From the NCBI RefSeq assembly GCF_016802725.1, contig NC_052669.1, positions 25,263,770 through 25,327,769 on the forward strand: a stretch of 64,000 nt of DNA. Direction: 5' to 3'. The position numbers were made by a program, and so were the translations under genes. Shown piece after piece: positions 1 to 12,559 of the stretch (positions are counted from its first letter, which is position 1; each line of letters starts with the position of its first letter). The notes beneath the pieces were generated by a model. It had not been told where the DNA came from and did not search any database. It saw nothing but the letters and a program-made list of their open reading frames with translations. This DNA is from Solenopsis invicta (taxonomy: Eukaryota > Arthropoda > Insecta > Hymenoptera > Formicidae).

Positions 1-2852
1 TTGCTTCCCTCGAACGATTCATCTTATCTGCTTCCGAAGATTGATTAGCTGCACTCTTCCGTGATTCCGTTCCGGCTGTCGCTCAATCCCTTGAACGAGA
101 TTCCTCCAATAAGCTCAGCATTTCCGTGTGAGAGAGATAGAGCGGATTTCGTACGTGTGTTATTTGTGTGTTTGCGCGCGTGTGCGTGTGTGCGCCTGCC
201 TGGATACACACGGTTGCAGAAATCGTCGTCGTTGGCCGAATTTCTTCGAGTTATCTAAAACGCGCTTTTTTTTCTATTCGACAGTTAATCGCTCAGTCGT
301 TTCAGTCGTTTTACGTTCGCGAGCGATAAAACGATCGGCAAACCGCGATACCCTGTCCTAGACCAATGCTATTCCTCTGCACGAGATACCGTTGGTGCAC
401 CGGACTGTACGTAGACGCGGTCGTTCGTGAGATGCGCCACATTTAAATCCGATCCGACGAGTACGAGAAATTTGCATACCGTCGTCTACGCTTAGCTGGT
501 AGCGCATATCGAATCCCCCATGGCGTATGCTGATGGGGATGTTAGAGGCCTTTGCAGTCGCTTAACGTCGGATCGCTGTTAGCCTCGGATGTCTCAAATG
601 GGAGATGAGTGGTGAATCGACAATCGGTGTCGCGAATAACGGCATGTTTTTCGATTCGTTAAAAGAATCGAGAGAAAATCCATCTCATTAATTATGAAGT
701 TGACTAATTTTAATTGAGGAAGAATAAAATCAATTCGTCGCAATCCGTATCGTACTTTATACGGGAAACAATTGACACTTTTTTTTTTCAGTTCGTTACG
801 AAATTGATTTAGTCTGATAGCCTATTTATTTTGATTAAATGTGAGGGTAACAATTTTTGTCGAGTGATTTGTTTGTTTGTCTCTGATTTTATCGCGACGT
901 TTTGCCATTCAATCTAGCTATTTAAGTAAGAAAGGAGAAAGGAGGTTTTCTTTTTCTCTTTCTTTATTTTCTTACAACAATATACCGTCATATTAACAAA
1001 TGATCCGCGACGAAATTGTTTTTACTATTTGTATAACTGCGATGAGACGTGCATTCGGTTTCTTGCCCATTGGCGACACTTAAGAGCCGAGAGACGCTCT
1101 TTCCACAAACTCAATCCAATTTCTCCCCCATTCGTCACTCCTCCCATTTCTTTCCCGGGGAGAAAAACGTCGCCCGGCGGAAGCGACTAACGTGTGTCTA
1201 TTTGACGAGTAAACGATGACAGCATGTAATATAAAATTAATGATATAAAATTAATTTAAAATGTTAATTAATTAAATTAGATAGACGGACGTTTTCGTAT
1301 GTCAAAATAAGGATGAATGGCAAAGCTCGCGCGAATGCCATTTCTTGCTTATAATACAACACCGAATTTGCTTCTCTCTAATACTCACATACGTTTCTCT
1401 GATATAATTTATCATAACGTAACATCTGCATGAGTGCAAGTTCCTCTCTGACGTAAGCGTCAACTGCCAGATGTTTATGCGGGTAATGTCGAATAAACGC
1501 AACATTTATTGGGCCAGATACCAACGACACAATAACGCGCTCTGCCGTCAAGATTTATTAATTAGTCAGCAATCAATTATCGGAATCTTTGTTTAGAATC
1601 GTTTTGTCAGACATACTTCTATCCAACTGCACGTTACTCCATCTACATCGTCGCACCTCGCTGTTTGAGACCAAGTTTTTCAATTAGCTGTCGAAGCTGT
1701 GTTTTAAACGACCAAACTTCCGAAACGTTTCGGGGACGTACGGGGTGACGGAGACGTGCGGACATTTCCTATCAGCGATGCTATTGCTCTTAGGAGCACC
1801 TCATTTGTCTCGCCAAACATATATCATTCATCGTGCGAGACGATGACGGAACATTTGCTTTATTGCTTCAGAATGGACTATCCTGGGACGTCAGCGTCTC
1901 CTAGTAGATACATATATATAGACGAATATGTGAAACCAAGCGACGAGCCGTGCACGACGGCGATCTGTCGCGTATCATATTCGCGTGAGTCATCCGTCAA
2001 GATTATTTAGCATACTTTACCCCCGGGACGAAAAGAGGTGCTTCGCTTTTCTTTCTTTTTTCTTTCGAGCCAATCCTTCCGGACGCGAGAGGATAGTTTC
2101 GAGCGTGATGTATGTATTACACCAATGAAAGGGTCGTAATTCATCCGAAGATCATATATAAAATGCTAATAAATTGAGTTGTGTATCAGAAACTGCGAAA
2201 ACCTAAATTTTATTGCTCGCGGAATTTTCGACATAACATAATGAAATATCGAAATGGTTTCTTTTTAGCTTTGCATGACAGAGAGCCATGATCCGCAGCG
2301 ATGATCCGCTTGTCCCAATATTGTAGATACACGAAAAATGGACAAACTTCCGTCTTTTCTTTGAAGCAGACCTTGCTTTTATCTTTTGTCAGGAGTTCCC
2401 GCTTTATTCTCATCCGTACGATCGCATCCTTTGACGAATACCGAATAAATTTTTCCTAGTAAAGATTTTGTGGCTAAACGAAAATACTCTCGACCTTTTA
2501 TTCAATATTTTACTCTCAGTTTCCTCTTAGCTCGGATACATCTAACTGATGCTAAAATATTGATGCATTCGACATCGAAAGTAAGAGAGATGTCAAGATA
2601 GTGCTGTAAATTATAATCTCTAAAAGTACCTCACATGAATGATTTTTAATGACACTCATAACGAAATCGGCAAATGTTAAATAATATTGTAAATTTTCGT
2701 CTGACAAGTGAATACAAGAAATATTTGAGCTTTATTAAACCACAGTATTATGAAATTGATTATCAATTTAATATTGTGATATAATTATGCTGATTTAATT
2801 TAAGAACTGCGTTTCAAGATTGTAGGTAGACGACGCGCAGCTAGAAAATGTA

Positions 2853-3083
2853 CACTAAGAAAAAATTGTGTGTCTTCAGCAAAAATGTTTAATTGATGCA
2901 TTTTTTTCATAGTAATCAAATGTTTTGTTTTATATTACAAAACCGTACAATATAAACAAATATTTTATTTACGTGTATTTTGCAAAAGCAATTAAATTGT
3001 TTGTTACATAAAACAAAATGTTTGATTACTGTTAAAAAATCCTCAACGAAGCTTTTACTGAAGGCGCTACATATTTTTTAATG
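2853..3083. mobile_element. Palindromic foldback element flanked by TA
   Basis: About 231 bp that folds on itself. The strongest arms are about 2909-2942 and 2997-3031, which are near-perfect reverse complements (AGTAATCAAA on the left, TTTGATTACT on the right). Weaker pairing extends to the ends. Both ends abut TA (2851-2852 and 3084-3085), as expected for Tc1/mariner-type target duplication. The terminal string CACTAAGAAAAA resembles the end of the element at 27781-28017. It has no coding capacity, so it is read as a MITE-like non-autonomous element. The family name is unknown. Confidence 0.6.
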
Positions 3084-5125
3084 TACGTGATAAGAAAATT
3101 TTGTTGAGCACTAAAATCTTGCCAATGATCGTTCATAGGTCTTCTTTCGATTTTTATTTTAGTCTTGTTTGGAAAGTAATTCTATTCTTATCAATATTGT
3201 TGCGTCGCTGATACATGCAGTTGGAAAATAAAGAATCGATGTGAAATGGAATCGCCAACAGAGCGAGGAGAGATTCATGATATCTATTGAATCAGAAGAG
3301 ATTAATTTCGAATTATCGTCCCGCAGTTTATATGCCCATTTGCGAATCACTCGAACAGAATTCAGCGATTTGATTAGTGCTCGGCACTGGGTTCGCTTGA
3401 AATTTTCCGCGGGAATCAAGTTCGTTCACGCTCGGAAACGATATACTTTTCGTCAAGATTACATCGACGGGGATGAGAATGTCAAGGAGACAGAAGAATG
3501 TCTGGAGACGTTCTCTTTTCATGCGAGCTCAACATTTACGACTTTCATAACTTTTCAGGAGACGCAAAGTTTTTCCCGACAAGTGCGTTGCGTTGCACGC
3601 GTAGAGAATTTTCTACGGGTGCATTCATGCATAGGAGCAACCTTGTTCTCACGCGACTTGAATATTATACTTTCCCTATTTCTTGTACGAATGCGCGTTA
3701 TATATAATGAAAGTAGTTTTTGACTAAAATATATATACCAAATGTATCGCGTATCACACTGGAGACCGAGCCAAAGAAGAGTATTGTTCTTTCCTGAGAT
3801 AAAAAATGTATCTCAGATCATCAGTGTAGAATTTGAGAATTAAATATACATGATGTAATACATATCTTATATATTACACATCTGTCTACGCGCGAGAGAA
3901 GATTGCATTGTGGATTGCGTCAACAATTTTATCATCTAACTTTATAACGAAAAAAAAAAATTGACATGGTACCGACAAAGAATATCGTTGCGTGTAAACA
4001 ATTCACGCGCAGAAGAGCGCATTGCTTTTAAATTTCTTATATGAGACGGGCGAAAGTTTCCGTGAACTCGACGCTGTAAAATGCCCGGCTTTGCTTTTCG
4101 TAGGTGTCAGAATTTCCTGGACTTCTCTATCTATAGCGATTGTAAAATTTAGTGCATTTTTGGGAACTTCGGATATAAAGTCGGAAATTTTACAGAGCGA
4201 CCTCGGACTTTCGACGAATTTCCTTGTGAAATTTTATTTCGCGCGAGTTATCGCTTGAATTATTGTCGCGAAACTTCTTCGTCGGCCAATATGTGGTTTT
4301 CTCATGAACTCGCGGAGATATAATCCGAGAGAATAGAAAATTTAAAAATTTGACCTGAAAATCGCTCACTGCAAAAGTTTCTAAAAAGTTTTGATCTATA
4401 ATTTTAATGATTTACCTATTATCGTGTACTTAGAAAATGCGAGAAGACGAACATGAAACATGCAAAATTTTTAAATCTCTAATAGTATGAGAAAAAATGC
4501 CACTTTTCGATTTAAACGAATTTTGGTATTTAATAATATGTCTTTATCAATTGAGATACAATTATTTAAATACAATTTTCAAGTCTACAAACTACGTGAT
4601 GATACGAGTTGTCGGAAACGCAATCATAAACTGAAATAATATCAAGTTAATTTGATCTTTCACATTATAATTCTACAAGCATCTTTTTTCAAGGAAAAAA
4701 TCATTTATTGGTTTAATATTTAACTTAATTGTTAAATCTGTAACAAACTCACTTATTTTTATATATTTTTTATTTTATTGATGATCATTTTTTAGTCTGC
4801 ATCTATGATACCTTAAAGATAATAATATTGCAAAGAAAAATGCTCAGAAAAATGTATTATGACAAATTAACAGCACATAGTCTAATTATAGAATTTATTT
4901 AATTTATTTAATTTTAATCAGTGTTTAATAAGAAAATTGTTTTATCGTGATATCATCATGCGGTACAATTCTTTCTCAGTGGGATTTTTTCCCTAGCCTG
5001 CACTGAATTAACTCTAACGCGGCCTCGCTTAAAAGCAGATACGGAAGCTAAAGTGGAGAAATGTGGCCATAACTCTTATCCTTCGTCCATTTGAGATTTA
5101 CGATCACACGGCAATTACGAGCGAG

Positions 5126-5135
5126 TATATAAATA
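5126..5135 (+). promoter_or_regulatory. TATA-box-like string
   Basis: TATATAAATA in a locally GC-richer stretch. No start codon or exon that I can support lies downstream on this strand, so it may be chance. Confidence 0.15.
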
Positions 5136-5517
5136 CGTTCCCTCGCGATAATTCGATAATACGGCGTTCGTCGTTTCTCCGTTTCCGTTTCCGTGCTATG
5201 CGGAAGGTTCTTAGGTAATAAACTGTGAATAAACGGTAGATATACCCATAGGACTCTTAGTTTACTATATCGTCACGTGAGAGCAAAATAATGATTTCCG
5301 TTCAGCGCGAAGCTTTTAGGATCCAATAACCTCGCGATGTAACAAGTAAAGGGATACGCGCCGTGAAATCTTTGGTACGGCAATATGAACGAAATTATCA
5401 AGAAGACTTTCCATTAGCGTAGTGTATAATAGTAATATTATATACATTTAATTTGAAGATTTTAATTAATTGCAAGGGAAGAAAAAAAAGTTATAGAATA
5501 AGAAAAGTTTTTAATAT

Positions 5518-5523
5518 TTTATT
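5518..5523 (-). terminator. Possible polyadenylation signal of the minus-strand DM4/12 copy
   Basis: AATAAA reads on the minus strand about 300 bases downstream of the stop codon at 5822. Position and orientation fit a 3' UTR, but AATAAA is frequent in AT-rich DNA. Confidence 0.3.
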
Positions 5524-5821
5524 TAAGAAAAAGTTTATATTTTAACATAAAACCTTGTTTATGTACTATTTACAGCAGTAAATACAGTACATGTAAACGT
5601 TGAATTACATCTGCATTCAATAATGTTTCTCTCATTAAATTTTCGTTGTTTGGCGATGTCTTCAAAGTTCTCGATCGGTCCATGTTTCCATCCAACGCAG
5701 AGTTTCTCTCTCTCTCTCTGTAAATCTCCGAGGCAACCAAGTCTATATTTCCAACAGCGACGCAATTAGGCTGTTTACTTTACGAAAGTGGCACGGTAAA
5801 CTTGCAATGATTTTTCAGGGA

Positions 5822-5957
5822 TCACGCGAGGACTCCAATCAAGTCGAAGAGTCCCAATGGGCATTGCAGTTGGTACTTGGAGCAGCTTCCATTGCGGCCG
5901 ACCAGTTCAGCCTCGACAACATCTCGCGGCAATCCCTCGTGTCTCGAAGTACTCGGA
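5822..5957 (-). CDS. Minus-strand DM4/12 copy, exon 4 (C-terminus)
   Basis: Acceptor GCTCGTAG. Encodes PSTSRHEG, an acidic EAELVG stretch and GSCSKYQLQC (C-x6-C), and ends at TGA. The incoming phase 2 matches the last exon of every other complete copy. Confidence 0.85.
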
Positions 5958-7018
5958 CTACGAGCAAAATTCTCTAATATAATTAAATTACAGCAATCTG
6001 TCGTCTTACAGTAGCTATATAAGGATTTATTTACGTATAAAATTTTCATTATTAAAGGAAGAGGCTTTTGTTTTGTTTAGAAACACGATACATAAAGATT
6101 TTTATAAGAAAAGGAGATATAAACATTTATTACGATTTTTTAATTTGCAGCATCGCATATCTTGGTAAACGCTCGTTAAGATTTTACAGAATTTTGTCTA
6201 AGGATTGTCACGTTCGAAGCGCTTTAATGTATTTGAATTTTGTCGAAAATTATATATAATCTGATCTTTCGGCATTCCAGCGTTCAGAAAAATTGGAATG
6301 TTGTAAATAGCAACCACGACGGCAAAAACAATCCCGGCGCGATAATCATTATTTCGAGGAAAATCGATTCCGTTAGCCTAATTTTTATATTATTTTCTGT
6401 TACAGATACGATTGTTTTATTGGAGTTTTATTTCGCCCTCGCTTTCTTTTCGTCTCTCCTCTCCCTCGCCCCCGCCCTCCGCAACTTTCCGCCGATCTTC
6501 GTCCCTCTCACGATTTTGCACTCCTTTGTCTCTTTCCAGAGGAGTACGCGAGTCCCTCGTTTCTCGATGAGAGACGATAAATCTTGAATATCCTGCGTGC
6601 TGGAAACGAACCGAATGAAAAATATTTCCCTTCACGGTGATGTTTCGCGAGTTTTTTCCCGGGCTCGCGGGAGTGAGGATGCATCCCCAGGACGCGTCCT
6701 GGAATATCCGATGGGCGGTATCGCTCCGCGCTTTCCAACCTCCATTCGCTGAAGTGCCGGGCGTTTCGAAAAGTTTATTACTGGTTTTATTAAAATTTAA
6801 GAACGCCGTGCATAACTTTGCGACTTCGTTATCTTGTATATAGACCGAACGAAGTTATTTGGCATTTCTTGCTCGTCCAGGAAAATAATGAAAATGCGCG
6901 CCTGCCGAATCTTTTCTCCAAACTGCAACGCGGAAAAATTTTAACTCGAGTATAGTCACGTAAAGGTGTTTTTTTTACATCTCATTTCTTCTGTTTTTTA
7001 CGGATAGTACATGAAAAA

Positions 7019-7255
7019 AGAACGATTTTGTTGAAGAATCTAAATATTTAATTGGATACAGGATTGCAAATAATTTTATTGAAACGTTAAAATAATTGTA
7101 ACGGATGTTCAAGCATGATGAAGAATGCTGTAAAAATTTTTGATATTCTAGCAATTCTAGTTTGAGAGTCCAACATAATTCTTTTGATGACCTAACAAAA
7201 TTATTTTCAGATCAGTATCCAAGTAAATTTTTAGGTATTTCAGCAAAACCGTTCT
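7019..7255. mobile_element. Palindromic element, family X copy 1
   Basis: About 237 bp with ends AGAACGATTTTGTTGAAG and CTTCAGCAAAACCGTTCT-like reversed. The two halves are imperfect inverted repeats sharing ATTGGATAC-type and AATAATTTTATTG-type blocks. Three further relatives occur at about 28050-28285, 43958-44172 and 57590-57810. No open frame of note. Confidence 0.65.
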
Positions 7256-8180
7256 TTCTATGTAGAACTTCTTAGAATGTAAAACAATCAATAACATTAA
7301 TCCAGAACTATTAATAGTGTACAATACGTACGAGTAATTATTAACAATGACTTTTAACTGGGGTGTAAAAATCATTCCAGGTGATCGTTTACACAAAAAA
7401 TAGGCTACTCCCGGGTTCATAATGGGAATGATGGAAAGTGTTTACCGTTTTATTTCATTGAAATGTTACAAATGTGTCGTGAGGTGGATTATTACTCTCG
7501 TCACTGTATTCATCTCATCCTATTTTTAATTTGCGTGACTTGTAGCTATCGGCGGTACGCCAGAAAGGATCTTTCTTAGCCGCGACAATTCACGGAGACA
7601 CGGAATTCCCTCGTAATTTCGCGTTTCTTCTTGTAGTCAAAAAGAGATGAGGATGCATCCGAGCCGGGTGTAATAACGCGTCAACGTTACTAGGCAGCGT
7701 GGTGCTAAGAACGAAGACGTGAAACGAGCTCCCTTTGTGTTCTTTTTTGCTGTTCTTGCGCGTAGAGAGAGAAGGAGGAGGAGGGAAGGAGGGAGGATGG
7801 CAGCTCGTATTGTCGTTATCATCGTTGAGACGCGACGATGCGCGGGGTTGCGTATCTTTCGTGTCGAGATACAAAAATCTTAAAGAGACGACCGTCCTTT
7901 CCTTTCCCGTCGTTTGTGTGCCTCACGCGCCGCATCTTCCGCCGCAGATCCAAGAGTACTACAGAGTCGTTAGCGGAGCTTACCCTAATAGCCAAGGACT
8001 GTTTGAAACGTTTGAGGGATCGAAAAATCTCAACCGTGAACTCAATTATGAATATTCTACATGAGATACAATAAAGTACATTCTTCGGTGAATTTCAGTT
8101 CATTTACATGCGTTCGCAACGAGGCGTGTGCTGATTTGCATAATGCGAGAAAAGCACGTAGGAGTCGTAGGACACGAAAG

Positions 8181-8285
<105 letters not shown>

Positions 8286-8391
8286 CTCGGCGCTCATACG
8301 TCGTTTCATAGACGCGATGCACGATTCATCAACGCATTATGCGATTGTGCTCCGGACGTGAGAGACTTCTCGTTCATTCGCGTACGACGTA

Positions 8392-8424
<33 letters not shown>
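8392..8424 (+). repeat. (GAC)n microsatellite, about 11 units
   Basis: A perfect GAC trinucleotide run about 110 bp after the GA tract, at the edge of a CpG-rich patch. Confidence 0.95.
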
Positions 8425-9246
8425 AATGTCGTTTTCGCCCGCGGGTTTGTGTCCTTTATTCATACGTTCCTGGTTAGAGAGTTTGTTCGCCCACGAGAAG
8501 GGGGTCGAAGCCGAGAACCGAGAGCCGAGAGCGGATGCACGGTCTCTATAGGGTGGGCGGGGATTGCTGCGAGGAGAAGCCAAATTTGCTTTTCTACAAC
8601 GCGCATCTACTCCAATTTGCAGCGCCTTGGAACGCCGCGTTTCCGGAAGAAAAAAAAGAGGCCTGCGAGCGCCGCTACTATTCCTCTTTTCTTTCCTCCC
8701 CCCCCCCTGTTTTTTTGCAGTAAAAGAGGAAACTCGCGTCTGCATCTTTTGGTCCGTTTTATACGCGCTGGTCGACCGAACAATACCGTATAATGCGCGG
8801 GGGAGATTCAACCGCGAGTTTATAACCGAGATTTTATCTGAAAACGACGTTGCGTACAAATCATTAATTTAATATACATATTCTTTTCCGAATAATTGAG
8901 ACTCGTTACCAAGGGAGTTATTCCCTTGCTATTATTAACAAGCTTTGAAAACGTAATCTTAATAAAGAACAGCCGAGAATTTCCGACATTATGAATATTT
9001 CCGAACACAGAACTCATCAAAGCTTCTCTCTGAATCCTTTTGGCAATACCAGAAATAACATGCTTCTCTCTCTCGAATGCCGCGTAATTTACGTGCTATC
9101 CTTTTAAAGAGAAACAAATTGGAATCGAAAGCAGTTATAGGAAGAGAAATAATTTCAACTGTGTTGCTTCAACTACCTAGAGAGGAGATGGATAATGACG
9201 CGAACTTATCATAAAGTTTCGGTCATTACCGTTAATGCCAACTTAC

Positions 9247-9355
9247 GTGAAGATTACGTGCATGATGTCGCCGATCAAGCCGTTGTGTTGGAGCGGAAAC
9301 GCCGAGGTCTCGCAAATTGCTCTCAGTAGACACTCCCTTCCGGAATACCCGGAGC
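9247..9355 (-). CDS. Minus-strand DM4/12 copy, exon 3 (frameshifted)
   Basis: The acceptor follows a long pyrimidine tract ending CCGTAG; the donor is CAC before GTAAGT. Length is 109 bp where frame continuity needs 108. The first part reads SGYSGREC-LLRAICETSAV. The second part, one frame over, reads PLQHNGLIGDIMHVIF. This pairs with the VPF...HHGLLGQLVHTFL of gene 2, so the extra base sits at 9297-9299. Confidence 0.85.
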
Positions 9356-10255
9356 TACGGCAGAAAGAGAGAAAGAGAAAAATCAAGGAGAGATTACGGT
9401 AGAGGCGTGGAATCCGAGGGTGGTTAAGGGGGAAATCAGCGAAGAAACGAGAGAAGATCGCACGGCTCGTCGTTGCTGCAACAACTGTTTACTTTGCGCT
9501 TTACGATTCTCTAAATACCGAATTGAAGGCTCGTGTGCATACGTAATTCGTAGGTACCTATGTATATCCGCGTCGGGCAATGTAACGCAATTCCCAGACG
9601 CCCTGAATGCTCGTAAAATGGAGTCGGGAGTGCATTTGCCCCGAATCTCTCCGCTGATTTCTCTTCTGTTCGTTGCCGCAGCATCTCGACGAAACTTCTC
9701 CCGCGCACGATCCGCGATCAACGCTGGTTTGCGATAATCGACGGTTCCGATCGATCTTATCATGTTATGCATGCCAATCGACCCGTTTACGACGTATTCG
9801 CTTCAACAACGGCTGGCTTTTTCTATTTTCTCGAGGCCCGTTAGCACGTATCGGTCTTTGAACATCAGGAGGGAAAGTCAAACGCGATCAGAGATTGAAA
9901 TAAAAAGATAGAAACGACAAAATTTCGTGATGACCAAGAATTTACAAAGAGAATTTCTTATCATTTGCAGCTCGCGATTTTCGCGATTTGCGGTAACTGA
10001 AAACCTTATTGTCATTTAATGACTGTACTTATTATTTAGCAGACAATTAAATCGTACATTTTTTTATTATTTTTTTTTTTTTAGTTTGGTAAAGTACAAA
10101 TATCGAGCGGTGTACGAAGTTCTAAATCGGTCAGTCCTATAATTTTGGCTCAGATAGAATATGAAAATTACGCGTAAGGCAACGTGAAAGAATTACATCA
10201 GGGAATTAGAAGATCCACGTGCTCGTAACGTGCAGTTATTTGTTTGCGAACTTAC

Positions 10256-10443
10256 CTCTCGAATTTACTTTCCAGAACTCGATAGATTGTGGCTCTCTCG
10301 ATATTCCGTTTCCTTCTTTCTATCCTCCTCCAGGGCTCGAGGTACGTTATGTTCGGTGGTAAAACGTAGTTAGCCTCGAAGAAGTACGATAGCGAGATCG
10401 AATTCAGAGGATCCTCGAGCGGTACTGCGAGAGCGACAAAGAT
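10256..10443 (-). CDS. Minus-strand DM4/12 copy, exon 2
   Basis: Begins after TTCTTGCAG and ends at GAGAG before GTAAGT (phase 2). Encodes the hydrophobic IFVALAVPLE segment, then ANYVLPPNITYLEPW with an N-I-T sequon, then a basic RRIERRKRNIER stretch and the helix IYRVLESKFE. The reading frame is intact. Confidence 0.85.
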
Positions 10444-10747
10444 CTGCAAGAAATGTTAATCACATAATCGTCGCGCGATTTCACTACTACATTGGATTCT
10501 GCCCGGGATTGGAAAAGTTTTAAAAGAATCTTATCGTTTCTCTCTTTAAAAATTACGATTTTGGCAAATAACGAAAGGTATTTTAAAAAACAAAAAGAAT
10601 ACTTAATATATTTAATAAGATAATTAAAATATATCAAATATAGTAAGAAATATATTAAGAAAAGCAGAATTCGCGTGTAATCGTACTAGTTACTAGTATA
10701 AATTAGTGCTACAAAATGTTGCTAACAATATTTTTACATATACTCAC

Positions 10748-10825
10748 GCCCATATTACTGTGCTCTGGAAACGTTAGACTCCTAATAGGTCGATGCAAAA
10801 TTTCCGCAATATCCGAGTTTGCCAT
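10748..10825 (-). CDS. Minus-strand DM4/12 copy, exon 1
   Basis: Runs from the first in-frame ATG (MANSDIAEIL) to GGC before donor GTGAGT. Contains R-P-I-R followed by SLTFPEH, the family's processing site plus L-x-F-P motif. The same frame stays open upstream to a stop at 10916-10918 and encodes a hydrophobic run (LLNCRLFIFNVVL), but without a start codon. Confidence 0.65.
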
Positions 10826-12551
10826 CTTTGATCGTCCAATGTGCGATGTCAATACCACATTAAATATAAAAAGTCTACAATTTAATAAATTTGGATGAAA
10901 TATATTAATAATTTGTTACTAAGATAGCAAATAAATTATAATATTATATATGAAAGCAATATATGTGTACAGATAGGTTTTCTTTTTTTTCTTCATATTT
11001 CATCTTGCGATAATCATATTTTTCTTTTGTCAGAAGATTAATAAATTAGATTTATGTTATCCAAGTTTATTAATTGAATATTTACGTAAGATATTTGAGA
11101 AAACGAAATAATGAATTATCAAGCTTACAAGATCTTCGTCGACTGACACATGGTAACTGAGAAACGATTTCAATCTGCAGACTTAAGAATTTTGCGTCGA
11201 TTTTAGCCATCGACAGATCTCTGCTTTGCGACGTTGTGATATGTAGAACAGGCGTCACTTTGTACAGTTATAACTGATAAACGTTAATTTGACGTGCACA
11301 CGTGAAAACCTTTTTGTATTAATTAGTCTGCCATCTCCCCGAACTGGTTATTGATCCGTCGAAAATCCTATTATCATTGGAATAATCCTTAAAATTGTCA
11401 CAAATGTTAAAATGAAGGGAGATTGTTTCCTCACTCTCATATGAATTTGTCGAATCCGAATCGAATCGTGGAGTGATAATTTTATTTTTCAAGAATTGTG
11501 AACATTTTTTTCTGATATACGAAAATACATAATGTTTAAATAAAAAAGATATGAGTTTAAAAAGCTAGAGTAATATAAATAACGTGAAAATAATGATAAT
11601 ATTATAATGCAGAATATAGTGTTTTTTATTTAATTGTAAGATATAATAGAAAAATAGAATTCAGTTATTTGAGTTTTCTTCATAAGTAATATCAGATATT
11701 TTAAATTGGAATAAATCTCCCACATGTAATTAACAATGTTTAATTCTCTATCTTCAGATTAAATTTCAATTTATTTGAAATGTTGATTAAAGCTTTTGAT
11801 ATCTTTCTCCAGAGATTACGTTGTATAAATTTTACTTTATGTGTTATAGGTTTATAACAGATTTTTAGAGAATAAATTATAGAATTGCAACGATATTTTA
11901 ATGTTAAAATTCTTTTTTTTTATAATTCTTTACATTATTCTTCAGCGTTGTATATTTAGCTATTTCCGTAATGAGAACTTTATAGGTATAAAAAGAATAA
12001 TTATCATAATATTATATATAAAATATGATCTGATTTCCAATGCTTACGTAAGAACATTATTTTTAAAAATAGATAAAAGATCTATTGATACTCTTGATTT
12101 AAAAATGCATTCACAGATTCTATAAATTTTCAATTTCTCTGTTAATGTATTCTAATTCTTTATATAATTTTATAATTGAATTTATCCAAAAGAATCACGT
12201 TCCTACTCCGCTGATAATACCAAGTAGCAACAAATTATCAGTGTTATCGTCTCCGTTGTAAATATTAGCTTAGCATTTCTCGACGTGTTTCTTGACGCGA
12301 AGAAATGACTCGCGAGCTCTCGCACCAAGCGCTTAATTAAATTTGCTCAGATACTCTTTGGGCTTCGGGATACTCTGAAGGGCGGGGCTGTTGCGTCCAT
12401 GTGTTGAAACGCAATTATGATCTTTCTCTCCTACAATACGTCAGACTTGGCGCGGCAGCGCGGCGCTGCGGAGCGGTCGCGATTAAAGAGATCCGAAAGA
12501 GCGGCTTCGCATTACGCGAAGGTAGAGTGCAGCTGCGGCTTAAACCGCGCG

Positions 12552-12559
12552 TATATAAA
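12552..12559 (+). promoter_or_regulatory. TATA-box-like string in a CpG-rich patch
   Basis: TATATAAA in the middle of a CpG-dense stretch (about 12420-12950), unlike the AT-rich surroundings. No transcript or coding exon can be attached to it. Confidence 0.22.

Larger units (their letters stand above)
1..5821. other. Gene-poor spacer left of the cluster
   Basis: No exon of a recognisable family was found on either strand. The first 360 bases are fairly GC-rich with TG/CG-rich tracts and short overlapping open frames, but no family signature. A foldback element lies at 2853-3083 and an unrecognised 160-codon open frame at 3241-3723. The rest is AT-rich spacer. A TATA-like string at 5126-5135 has no gene attached. 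Confidence 0.5.
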
